This document shows, piece after piece, positions 36,204-44,397 of a DNA stretch of 56,655 bases; position 1 is the first letter of the stretch, and each line of letters opens with the position of its first letter. This DNA comes from Bacteroidota bacterium (GTDB lineage Bacteria; Bacteroidota; Rhodothermia; Rhodothermales; Bin80): NCBI GenBank assembly GCA_026709335.1, contig JAPOTE010000112.1, positions 1 to 56,655 of the forward strand, given 5' to 3'. The position numbers and the translations under genes are program-made. Below the pieces are notes generated by a model that ran no database searches, had not been told where the DNA came from, and saw only the letters and a program-made list of their open reading frames with translations.

Positions 36204-36708
36204 TCCTAATTCAATAGAACAAGTGAGAGTTAAGTGTTTCCCCTATTCAATCAATGAAAGCATCAAATAAAATTGGCTGGCTCAATCATTCAATTCACTT
36301 TCTTTGTGTGAAACATGACCAATGCTCCGAGTAAATAATAGAGTTAGATGCTTGTACACATAGAAGTTCCCGTAAAACATCTTTCTCCTTTGGCCGAAAT
36401 ACACAAACTGCAGAGTTGCCTTGTGACCTCTTCTTCCCGATATTTTTTGTTCGGAATATCCGAACAAAAACCTCGCTGCATATGTAGTATGTATTTTGTG
36501 ATTTGTGGTACCGAAACAATCAATTAACTACTCCTCTAATCTACTAACCTACTTTCCCCAACTAACCTGGATCTCTATCCAGGAAGTGGCTGAAATAGGC
36601 TTCCTTCACAATAAATAACAGAAGCCTCATATCTTACTATCCCACTCGTTGTCCAAGCAAATCATCTAATCATCCCTTCAATAAATTAGGAATTCAAAAT
36701 TTATAACC
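36204..36708. other. 505-bp region upstream of ppk2, contains a palindrome but no gene
   Basis: No coding frame is convincing: two minus-strand open frames at 36282-36519 overlap each other and look random. A near-perfect 27-bp palindrome sits at 36444-36470. Several CTAACCT-like words lie at 36535-36568, without regular spacing. Confidence 0.4.
36444..36470. promoter_or_regulatory. 27-bp palindrome, candidate operator or hairpin
   Basis: Arms of 12 bp (36444-36455, ending TGTTCGGA, and 36459-36470, starting TCCGAACA) are exact reverse complements around a three-base centre ATA. A core with two TTCGGA half-sites looks like a dimeric-regulator operator; as RNA it would form a 12-bp stem flanked by U and A runs on both sides, so a bidirectional terminator is the alternative. 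It is about 240 bp upstream of ppk2. Confidence 0.45.
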
Positions 36709-37533
36709 ATGTTACGATCGAACGGGAAGCTAACTCGGAAATTCTACGAAGAAGAGCTCGCCAAGCTACACGTACAACTCGCCAGACTCCAGCGCTACAT
36801 TCGTATTAATAAATTGCGCATTGTCGTGTTGTTTGAAGGCCGAGATGCTGCCGGTAAAGGTGGAACCATTAAACGAATCACTGCTCCTCTAAATCCCCGG
36901 GTCTGTCGCGTAGTAGCTCTTACAAAGCCCACAGAGAGGGAAGCTTCTCAATGGTACTTTCAGAGATATATTACTCATCTACCCGCTGGAGGGGAAATGG
37001 TACTCTTTGACCGGAGTTGGTATAACCGTGCCGGTGTGGAACGTGTCATGGGTTACTGCTCCGAAAAACAATATTGGGATTTCCTTCGGCAATGCCCCAT
37101 GTTCGAACGAATGTTGATTGAAAGTGGCATCATCCTTATCAAGTACTGGTTTTCCGTGAGTGCTCAGGAACAGGAGCGCAGATTCCAGCGCCGAATTGAT
37201 GATCCTACACGAAGATGGAAAATCAGCCCAATGGACCTTGAGTCAAGAGCTCGATGGGTTGATTACTCCAAAGCAAAAGATCAGATGTTCCTGAATACAG
37301 ATCTCCCAGACTCTCCTTGGTGGGTCATTGAAGCGAACGATAAGAAACGTGCTCGCCTTAACTGTATTCACCATCTCCTCAACCACATTCCCCACGAACG
37401 AATTGAGCCTGCCAAGGTGAGCCTGCCTCCACTGCAAATTCACGAAAACTACGTTCGTCCAGCGATAGACACTCAACGAATCGTGCCAGATCGTTTTGCC
37501 ATTCAGGATCAACCCAGAGAAGAGGAGACTTGA
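36709..37533 (+). CDS. ppk2: Polyphosphate kinase 2 (PPK2)
   Basis: 274 residues of the one-domain PPK2 type. Walker A is VLFEGRDAAGKGGTIKRI (about 42-59), lid and Walker B FDRSWYNRAGVERVMGY (about 104-120), and the C-terminal signature RRWKISPMDLESRARWVDYS. PPK2 enzymes use polyphosphate to phosphorylate nucleoside di- or monophosphates; the sequence style (class I, WKISPMD) suggests NDP to NTP, although class III is not excluded. It opens the phosphate/polyphosphate neighbourhood that includes ppk1 3.5 kb away. Confidence 0.94.
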   Translation: MLRSNGKLTRKFYEEELAKLHVQLARLQRYIRINKLRIVVLFEGRDAAGKGGTIKRITAPLNPRVCRVVALTKPTEREASQWYFQRYITHLPAGGEMVLFDRSWYNRAGVERVMGYCSEKQYWDFLRQCPMFERMLIESGIILIKYWFSVSAQEQERRFQRRIDDPTRRWKISPMDLESRARWVDYSKAKDQMFLNTDLPDSPWWVIEANDKKRARLNCIHHLLNHIPHERIEPAKVSLPPLQIHENYVRPAIDTQRIVPDRFAIQDQPREEET

Positions 37534-37663
37534 GTTTCATAGACCCCACTTAACACAAAATTCTTTATTTGTGGTAACGGGGGCTCCATGAACCTCATTC
37601 AGTAAATAGCCACCAATACTTAATATCAGCGATTCATAGGTACAATCTTGGCATGTGCGAAGA

Positions 37664-38119
37664 TCATCTTCCACGATCTGAACCAAAAAGAAGACCGCTC
37701 CCCATGGCAACCCCTACCCCCCCAAGTACAGGGTTTAGCCATGTGAGCCATGCAGGCTGAACACTATAACTCATTGCCTCCATAATCGATGGGGTAACTG
37801 TACGAATCGTATCCACATCCCCTTGGTTGGTCATCATTGCAGAAACAACCCCTAAAACAACAATGAGCGCAACCAGATACTTTGGAGCCACATGATTGCC
37901 TGCAATCCAGATACATATTCTACCTCCAGTCCAGGCAGCTCCAAGTCCAACTACAATACTCAAAACTACCCAAGTCATGGAAACATTCCATGAATCAGGT
38001 TGATATGATCCCTCGGCACCTAAAATGAGGTAGGCCAAACTGAAGGTGACCATAACAATGAGTGCTGTCCCAAGATAGCCTACAACAACGGCCAAGAAAC
38101 TCATCCAGAATTTTCGCAT
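37664..38119 (-). CDS. Four-helix membrane protein of unknown function
   Basis: 151 residues with four predicted helices (about 5-33, 50-70, 80-97 and 128-146) and a periplasmic or cytoplasmic loop of acidic and polar residues between helices three and four. It begins MRKFWMSFLAVVVGYLGTAL. No family is recognised. It lies between ppk2 and pdxH on the opposite strand and diverges from pdxH by about 120 bp. Confidence 0.65.
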   Translation of the reverse strand: MRKFWMSFLAVVVGYLGTALIVMVTFSLAYLILGAEGSYQPDSWNVSMTWVVLSIVVGLGAAWTGGRICIWIAGNHVAPKYLVALIVVLGVVSAMMTNQGDVDTIRTVTPSIMEAMSYSVQPAWLTWLNPVLGGVGVAMGSGLLFGSDRGR

Positions 38120-38240
38120 TTGATCTATAGAAGTTTAGGGGAATATACTATTCCCATACGAAATAAATTTTGCCGCTATACCTGAGAGACTGAACAACTC
38201 CGACCTTTAATGTTAGACTCTCCACTGACCGAGATGCTTC

Positions 38241-38870
38241 ATGATGTTTACCCCGGGCGAACTTTTTAGTGACTTGCCAGCAGCAAGTCCAGATAAAGAC
38301 CCTATTACACAATTTGAGGAGTGGTTCCAGCTTGCGCGTACTGCAAACATCTATCTAGCAGAGGCCATGACCTTGGCAACGACTTCAAAGGATGGTTTTC
38401 CAAGTGCTAGAATCGTGTTACTCAAAAAAGTAAATCAGAAAGGATTCGTGTTTTTTACGAATTATGAGAGCCGTAAAGGAGTTGAACTGGAATCAAATCC
38501 GCGAGCAGCTCTGGTACTTCATTGGCCCGTATTGGAACGCCAAATTCGAATTGAAGGAACGGTAGAACGAATTAGCAAAGAGGAAAGTGCCACCTATTTT
38601 CAATCTCGCCCGAGAGGCAGTCGCATTGGAGCGTGGGCATCTCGTCAAAGCAGAGAATTAGGTGATCGTTCAGAGCTGGAAGAACGAATTCGCTACTACG
38701 AAGAAGAATATTCCGACCAAGAGGTTGACTTGCCTGCACACTGGGGAGGATTTCGAGTCATTCCTGAAAGAATCGAGTTCTGGCAAGGTAGAGAAAGCCG
38801 TTTGCATGAACGCCTTGTGTTCACGAAACAACCTTCCGGCGATTGGAAGAGTCACCTGCTCTTTCCCTAA
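38241..38870 (+). CDS. pdxH: Pyridoxamine 5'-phosphate oxidase
   Basis: 209 residues, normal for PdxH, the FMN enzyme that oxidises pyridoxamine or pyridoxine phosphate to pyridoxal phosphate. Motifs: DPITQFEEWFQLA, MTLATTSKDGFPSARIVLLK, VFFTNYESRKGVELESNPRA, RIEGTVERI, FQSRPRGSRIGAWASRQS and the C-terminal signature RIEFWQGRESRLHERLVF ending LFP. Two in-frame ATGs (38241, 38244) are possible starts. It is convergent with ppk1, 40 bp apart. Confidence 0.96.
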   Translation: MMFTPGELFSDLPAASPDKDPITQFEEWFQLARTANIYLAEAMTLATTSKDGFPSARIVLLKKVNQKGFVFFTNYESRKGVELESNPRAALVLHWPVLERQIRIEGTVERISKEESATYFQSRPRGSRIGAWASRQSRELGDRSELEERIRYYEEEYSDQEVDLPAHWGGFRVIPERIEFWQGRESRLHERLVFTKQPSGDWKSHLLFP

Positions 38871-38910
38871 TTGTATATGAATCGGAAGAGGCTGCACCCA
38901 ACGGACAGAA

Positions 38911-41073
38911 CTAAAAGAGTTCCCAGGGATGTGCTTTCTCTTCTTCTAACCAGTCGGCACGTACGTTCAGCAGTTTTTCCTGTACTGAAAGAGTGTTGTC
39001 TACGGGCTCAGGTCTCATGTAATTGCCTTCTTTCGTGAGATATCTGGCTTTAACGGAATCCCGGAGATACGATTCCAGTACGATATCTCGCAGATAGCGT
39101 ACATATTCCCTGTCCTGAATAGGAAACAGGACTTCTACCCTTCGATTGAGATTTCGAGGCATTAGGTCTGCACTCCCTAAATAAATCTCCTCATTCCCCC
39201 CATTACCAAAATAGTAGATGCGACTATGCTCCAGGAAGCGACTGACAATACTGATGATCCGGATGTTCTCACTTAATCCCGGAATTCCCGGCTTCAGGCA
39301 ACATATTCCGCGAACAAGAAGATCTATCTTGACTCCTGCCTGCGATGCCTCATAAAGCAAACGAATCATCTTCTCATCCGTGAGGGCATTGGTCTTGAAA
39401 ATCAAATATGCCTCTCGACCTGACTTCTGATGCTCGATCTCTCTGTGAATCAATTCGGTGAAACGCTTCCGGAGATTTATTGGAGCAACTAATAGTTTTT
39501 GATAATTTCGCTTCTCAGAGTAACCTGTTAAAAAATTAAACAAATCAGAAACATCTTCCCCGATCTTCGGATCAACAGTAAAGAAGCCTAGGTCCTCATA
39601 TACATGTGCGGTAATACTGTTGTAATTCCCCGTGGAAAGATGTACATACCGCCGGATATAGCCCGCTTCCTTGCGAATCACCAGAGCAATTTTTGAGTGT
39701 GTCTTGAGCCCGATCAAGCCATAGATTACATGAACACCTTCTCGCTCCAAAATTCTTGCCCAACCAATATTGCTCGCTTCATCAAAACGAGCTTTCAGTT
39801 CAACCAATACTGCAACCTGTTTCCCGTTCTCTCTTGCTTTCATAAGAGCGCTTACAATCGGAGATTGAGGGCCTACGCGATACAATGTCATCTTGATTGC
39901 AAGCACATTAGGATCAGAAGCAGCGGCTTCCAGAAATTCAATCACAGGTGAGAATGAATCATAGGGATGATGTACTAAATGATTCTGGGTTCTGACTGCT
40001 TTGAAAAAATCTCCATCACGTGTTTCAGGCTTGAGCCTTAAAGGGGTAAATGGTATAAACGGGGAATATTTGAGATCAAAGCGATCAATTCCTGATGCCG
40101 CATCCATCAGACTTTCAAGCCCCAGGGGGCCATTCACAACAACCACATCTTCTTCTCCGGCTCCCATGTTTTCGATCAAAATCTTGAGCACATGATCAGG
40201 CATATCTGCATTGACTGTGAGTCTCAATACAGAGCCAAGTCGACGTTGACGCACTCCTTGCTCCATGGTTTCCAGCAAATCATCTGCCTCCAATTCCTGA
40301 ATGGTCATATCCGCATTTCGTGTTACTCTGAAGGGATATGCAGCCTCCACTTTCATGCCGGGAAAAAGCGATTGCAAGTTTGCTGCAATCACCTCCTCTA
40401 CCCATACAAACGAAAAAATTCTCCGTATACTTCCATCGACCGAAGTAGTCCATGGCTCAGAAATGACAGACATAAGCCGATCAATCGGTCTCGGAACCTT
40501 AACTCGGGCAAAACGCTCGCCTCCAAGCTCATCCTTTACAGTAACTGCCAAATTGAGACTCAGGTTTGAAATATGCGGAAAAGGGTGGGATGGATCTACT
40601 GCAAGTGGGGTCAGAACAGGAAATATGGTTCGCTTATACTTCCTTGTTACTTCCTCCTTTTGAGAATCTGTTAAATCAGAATAGTTCAAAATTTGAATCC
40701 CTGCCGCCGACAGCTCGGGAATCATGGTTGACAGAAGGTATTCATGGGCTTCCTTCATAAGCGCGTTTGCACCCTCTCGCACAGCTAGAAGAATTTCAGT
40801 TGGGGTTTGCCCATCAATCGATAGATCTGTCGTACCACTGGCAACCTGCTTCTTGAGCCCTCCGATACGCACCATATAAAACTCGTCGAGATTGGATCCG
40901 ACAATCGAAAGAAATTTCAGTCGCTCCAATAATGGATTAGCTTCGTCCTTGGCTTCCTCGAAAACGCGATATTGAAAATCCAGTAAGCTGAGTTCCCGGT
41001 TATTGTACAGTGCTGGATCTTTGAGATCCGCCACATGTGATAGGGTATTCTCGGTAGCAGTTTCTTCACTCAT
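38911..41073 (-). CDS. ppk1: Polyphosphate kinase 1
   Basis: 720 residues, full length for PPK1, which polymerises ATP gamma-phosphate into polyphosphate at the inner membrane. The N-terminal domain starts NNRELSLLDFQYRVFEEAKD. The autophosphorylated histidine lies in RRYVHLSTGNYNS and the second catalytic histidine in LEHSRIYYFGNGG, followed by SADLMPRNLNRRVEVLFPI. All four PPK1 domains are present. The upstream region is shared with the divergent TonB receptor and holds a PHO-box-like repeat next to a -7 element in the right orientation for this gene. Confidence 0.97.
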   Translation of the reverse strand: MSEETATENTLSHVADLKDPALYNNRELSLLDFQYRVFEEAKDEANPLLERLKFLSIVGSNLDEFYMVRIGGLKKQVASGTTDLSIDGQTPTEILLAVREGANALMKEAHEYLLSTMIPELSAAGIQILNYSDLTDSQKEEVTRKYKRTIFPVLTPLAVDPSHPFPHISNLSLNLAVTVKDELGGERFARVKVPRPIDRLMSVISEPWTTSVDGSIRRIFSFVWVEEVIAANLQSLFPGMKVEAAYPFRVTRNADMTIQELEADDLLETMEQGVRQRRLGSVLRLTVNADMPDHVLKILIENMGAGEEDVVVVNGPLGLESLMDAASGIDRFDLKYSPFIPFTPLRLKPETRDGDFFKAVRTQNHLVHHPYDSFSPVIEFLEAAASDPNVLAIKMTLYRVGPQSPIVSALMKARENGKQVAVLVELKARFDEASNIGWARILEREGVHVIYGLIGLKTHSKIALVIRKEAGYIRRYVHLSTGNYNSITAHVYEDLGFFTVDPKIGEDVSDLFNFLTGYSEKRNYQKLLVAPINLRKRFTELIHREIEHQKSGREAYLIFKTNALTDEKMIRLLYEASQAGVKIDLLVRGICCLKPGIPGLSENIRIISIVSRFLEHSRIYYFGNGGNEEIYLGSADLMPRNLNRRVEVLFPIQDREYVRYLRDIVLESYLRDSVKARYLTKEGNYMRPEPVDNTLSVQEKLLNVRADWLEEEKAHPWELF

Positions 41074-41152
41074 GTTTCTAGTCCAACTTCTTGATTATTG
41101 AAAAAATCTACAAAATCTTGTAGCAAATAAATACGACAGATAATGAGTAACA

Positions 41153-41160
41153 CAAATTTA
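41153..41160 (-). promoter_or_regulatory. Bacteroidota-type -7 promoter element for ppk1
   Basis: On the minus strand these bases read TAAATTTG, an exact match to the TAnnTTTG consensus of Bacteroidota housekeeping promoters. It is about 80 bp upstream of the ppk1 ATG and 8 bp from the PHO-box-like repeat, which takes the place where a -33 element would be, as at activator-dependent promoters. Confidence 0.5.
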
Positions 41161-41168
41161 TAGATCTA

Positions 41169-41186
41169 TTAACATACAGTTAACAT
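41169..41186. promoter_or_regulatory. PHO-box-like direct repeat in the ppk1 / TonB-receptor intergenic region
   Basis: The plus strand reads TTAACATACAGTTAACAT: two identical 7-bp repeats (41169-41175 and 41180-41186) separated by 4 bp, an 11-bp period. A third, weaker copy (TTATAGA, 41158-41164) keeps the period. PhoB/PhoP-type response regulators bind tandem 6-8-bp repeats with this spacing: Bacillus PhoP sites are TTAACA-like, cyanobacterial sites CTTAACCT-like, and the opposite strand here (TGTTAAC...TGTTAA) recalls the E. coli TGTCA words. Genes on both sides concern phosphate. The repeat is seen; the regulator assignment is inference. Confidence 0.5.
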
Positions 41187-41249
41187 CAAATCGCGTTCCA
41201 TTGAATTAAAACTCTCCATAAGCACTCCTTTCTATCCTTAATTTTAATC

Positions 41250-44246
41250 ATGCCCTTTATCGGTAGTTTCCGCTTGATTGGCATTGCACCGATCTTCCTT
41301 CTGCTGATCTCCTCACAAGTCAACGCCCAAGTGGGCACGATTTCGGGCATCATTGTTGATGGCGAAAACGGCGAGAACCTCATTGGAGCTACAGCTGCGA
41401 TTGATGGCTCCACTCTTGGCGATGCTACCGACCTGAACGGGAGATACGAATTTGCCGCCGAGCCTGGAACGTATACAATGAAATTCTCTTACATAGGCTT
41501 CTCGACAGTTACAGTGAAGAATGTAGTGGTTGTCTCGGGAGAAATCACCAGACTTGAGATCGAGCTTCTCCCCGAAGCAATCTCCTATGGAGAAGTTATT
41601 GTAGCCGCAGATGTAATTGAAGGATCTGAAGCAGGATTGTTACGTGAACGTGCCCGGTCTGTCGCCGTCAGTGATGCCATCAGCGCAGAAGCCATCAGCA
41701 GGTCGGGATCTGGCGATGCCGCCGCTGCTATGAGCAAGGTCACCGGAGCTTCCGTAGTTGGAGGTCGCTACGTATATATACGGGGCTTGGGGGATCGATA
41801 TGCCAACACGACTCTCAATGGATCTACGCTACCAAGTGCTGACCCGGATCGTAAGGCATTTCAACTGGACCTTTTTCCCGCAGCATTGCTGGACAATATT
41901 GTGACACTCAAAACATTTACACCTGATAAACCTGGTGATTTTAGTGGTGGATTGGTGGATGTGGCGACCAAAGCTTTTCCTGAGTCTTTCACGTTGCAAC
42001 TGTCTGCGTCTCTCACCTATGACGATCAATCAAGCAGGATTGACAATTTTCTTTCTTATCCAGGCAGTAGCACTGATTGGTTAGGTTACGATGATGGCCT
42101 TCGTGCATTACCCGATGTTTTGGAAAACAAAAACCCAGAGGATCAATTACCTCGAGAATCAGATCTTCGTGATTTGCGCAGGGGAGTGACCAACGAGATC
42201 AGGGCAAATAGGGCGGATTCTCTGAACGCTTTTTCTCGGGCATTCAACGGCATTATGACACCAGCACTTACTTCTACACCAGTCAACCATAGCTTTTCTG
42301 CAGCCGCTGGGGGTAAAATGAATTTATTTGGTCGACCACTTGGAATAACAGGCAGCTTAACCTATGGCAGGAGCTATAGCTACTATGATGATGGTGTGTT
42401 CAGTCAATGGCGCTTGGTAGGGGGAGATGTAGCCTCCACTGAAAACCTGTCTAGTACAACATATTTTGGCCCAAACCCCGATCTTGATTTAATTACGCGG
42501 GCCGATCCAAAAGAAGCACCTTCTTTTGAGAATATTCAAAGTAGTGACGAAGTCAATTGGGGAACTTCGGCTACGATAGCCTTCCAACCCCGTGACAATC
42601 ACGAAATCGTTGCAACTGTTCTCCGTACTCAAAGCGGTTCAAGTAATTCTACCTCACTGGGGGGATTCCGCGATCAAACGGGTGGTACAACATTTGTAAC
42701 ACGGACACTGAGTTATCAAGAACGTTCTTTGTATAGCCTTCAATTAAGAGGTGAGCATATACTTGGCCCTCTACAAATTGAATGGAAAACATCCCTTGCA
42801 AATAATTCACAGGAAGAGCCTGATTTACGCTTCTTTTCCGGTACACAAAATGTCCGGGAAAGTGCTAGCAAAATTGATACAACCTATTCACTAGGAGGCG
42901 GAAATGCCCCACCTCCTCAACGCTATTTTCGTGATCTGAATGAAGATAGCCACGGTGCCGTATTGGATATTACGATTCCATTCCGTCAATGGTCTGGCCT
43001 CGCAACTCGCGTGAAGCTGGGAGGACGCTATGATTTTTCTGAGCGCGGATTCCGACAACGACGATTTGAATATCACGAAGGCCGAGAGATTGACTATAGA
43101 TACTTCAGAGGAGATGCACAGGCCTATTTCTCTGATCGCAATGTTGGCGTCCTAGATACTCTCCATGTAGGTGATATTGTGGCCTATAACGCCGGGCTCT
43201 ATATCCAAGAGAATTCTCCAGCCCGCTCCAATTACGATGCGACCCGTGATATCACAGCCGGGTACTTGATGCTCGAACTGCCTCTTACTCGCAAATTAAA
43301 AATCATCGGGGGCGCCAGACTGGAATCAACTCAGATCACATCTGAAAGTCATGATCAAACTCTCCCAGATTCATTACGAGTAGGTGAACTGGATAATCAG
43401 GACTGGCTTCCGTCGATTAACGTGGTATATGCCTTAAGTGAAAACATGAACTTCCGCTTGGCCGCCACAAGAACGATAGCTCGTCCCACATATCGAGAAC
43501 TTGCCCCGTTTCAGAGTTTCAATTTTGTCGGGGGAGATGTTCAGGAAGGTAATCCGCTTCTGACTCGAACGCTCATTAGCAATTATGATGTTCGCTGGGA
43601 AATGTTTGCCCGTGCCGGGGAAATTGTTGCCCTGAGTGCATTCTACAAAATTTTTAAAGATCCGATTGAACGCGTCCTGCGTAACGTGGGAGAAGGGCGC
43701 TTCGTATCGTTCCAGAATGTGGATCATGCCAAGGTATTTGGTGCCGAGGTTGAAGCCCGAAAACGATTATCTGCCTGGACCTCATTACCAGTCCTTAAAA
43801 ATCTTTCCGTTGGTGGCAATTTTTCATTGGTACGTTCTCAAGTAGATATACCTGAAGAAGAGATGGTCATTATTCGCGCATCCGCTCCCAATGCCAGTAG
43901 TTCCCGCTCACTGGAAGGACAATCTCCCTTCTTATTGAACCTAAGTACCAGTTACGAAAACTATACCTCAGGGACTGTTATTGGGCTCTACTATACTGTC
44001 TTTGGAGATCGACTTTTATCTGTCACAGAAGGTGCCACTCCTGACGTATTTGAAAAAGCCAGAAATGACCTTGATGTAACTATTTCACAAGATCTTCCCG
44101 CGAATCTGCGACTGAAAATCAGCGCAAAAAACTTGTTAAAATCAGATGTGCGACAGATTCAAACTTTCAAAGATCGAGTGTACGACTATATCTCCTACTC
44201 AAGATCCCGGACGATAGGAATCGGAATCAGCTATATCATTGACTAA
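41250..44246 (+). CDS. TonB-dependent outer-membrane receptor, candidate phosphate-regulon member
   Basis: 998 residues. Signal peptide ending QVNAQ (about 26), carboxypeptidase-like regulatory domain (about 29-112, GTISGIIVDGENGENLIGAT, then YIGFSTVTVKNVVV), plug (about 140-240 with YVYIRGLGDRYANTTLNG and GGLVDVATKAFPES) and a long barrel ending in an amphipathic strand (RTIGIGISYIID). The plug motif RGLGDRYxxTxLNG marks a subgroup frequent in marine Bacteroidota and Proteobacteria and thought to import phosphorylated or complex compounds. No SusD partner follows; the next gene is a T9SS-secreted protein. The PHO-box-like site lies 64 bp upstream. Confidence 0.92.
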   Translation: MPFIGSFRLIGIAPIFLLLISSQVNAQVGTISGIIVDGENGENLIGATAAIDGSTLGDATDLNGRYEFAAEPGTYTMKFSYIGFSTVTVKNVVVVSGEITRLEIELLPEAISYGEVIVAADVIEGSEAGLLRERARSVAVSDAISAEAISRSGSGDAAAAMSKVTGASVVGGRYVYIRGLGDRYANTTLNGSTLPSADPDRKAFQLDLFPAALLDNIVTLKTFTPDKPGDFSGGLVDVATKAFPESFTLQLSASLTYDDQSSRIDNFLSYPGSSTDWLGYDDGLRALPDVLENKNPEDQLPRESDLRDLRRGVTNEIRANRADSLNAFSRAFNGIMTPALTSTPVNHSFSAAAGGKMNLFGRPLGITGSLTYGRSYSYYDDGVFSQWRLVGGDVASTENLSSTTYFGPNPDLDLITRADPKEAPSFENIQSSDEVNWGTSATIAFQPRDNHEIVATVLRTQSGSSNSTSLGGFRDQTGGTTFVTRTLSYQERSLYSLQLRGEHILGPLQIEWKTSLANNSQEEPDLRFFSGTQNVRESASKIDTTYSLGGGNAPPPQRYFRDLNEDSHGAVLDITIPFRQWSGLATRVKLGGRYDFSERGFRQRRFEYHEGREIDYRYFRGDAQAYFSDRNVGVLDTLHVGDIVAYNAGLYIQENSPARSNYDATRDITAGYLMLELPLTRKLKIIGGARLESTQITSESHDQTLPDSLRVGELDNQDWLPSINVVYALSENMNFRLAATRTIARPTYRELAPFQSFNFVGGDVQEGNPLLTRTLISNYDVRWEMFARAGEIVALSAFYKIFKDPIERVLRNVGEGRFVSFQNVDHAKVFGAEVEARKRLSAWTSLPVLKNLSVGGNFSLVRSQVDIPEEEMVIIRASAPNASSSRSLEGQSPFLLNLSTSYENYTSGTVIGLYYTVFGDRLLSVTEGATPDVFEKARNDLDVTISQDLPANLRLKISAKNLLKSDVRQIQTFKDRVYDYISYSRSRTIGIGISYIID

Positions 44247-44397
44247 ATTCTGATCCCACATTATGTGGATCTGCCCAAAGCTTTCCCATACGGCTTACAT
44301 ACTCACGCGAATGCTCACATGTAGCCGGGCGGGAAATTCTATCGCTTTTCTAAGTGGCTACACTAACTAAAACACTTATAATTCACACTAAACCATT

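Noticed and set aside
36282-36519. Two overlapping minus-strand open frames
   Set aside because: They read across the palindrome in different frames and neither shows a protein-like pattern.
36535-36568. Repeated CTAACCT-like words resembling cyanobacterial PHO boxes before ppk2
   Set aside because: Spacing is 8 and 18 bp rather than 11 bp and the words vary; probably chance in a C/T/A-rich stretch.
44251-44272. Imperfect hairpin after the TonB receptor gene (GATCC...GGATC with a bulge)
   Set aside because: The stem is short and bulged and lacks a T-tract; co-transcription with the next gene is as likely.
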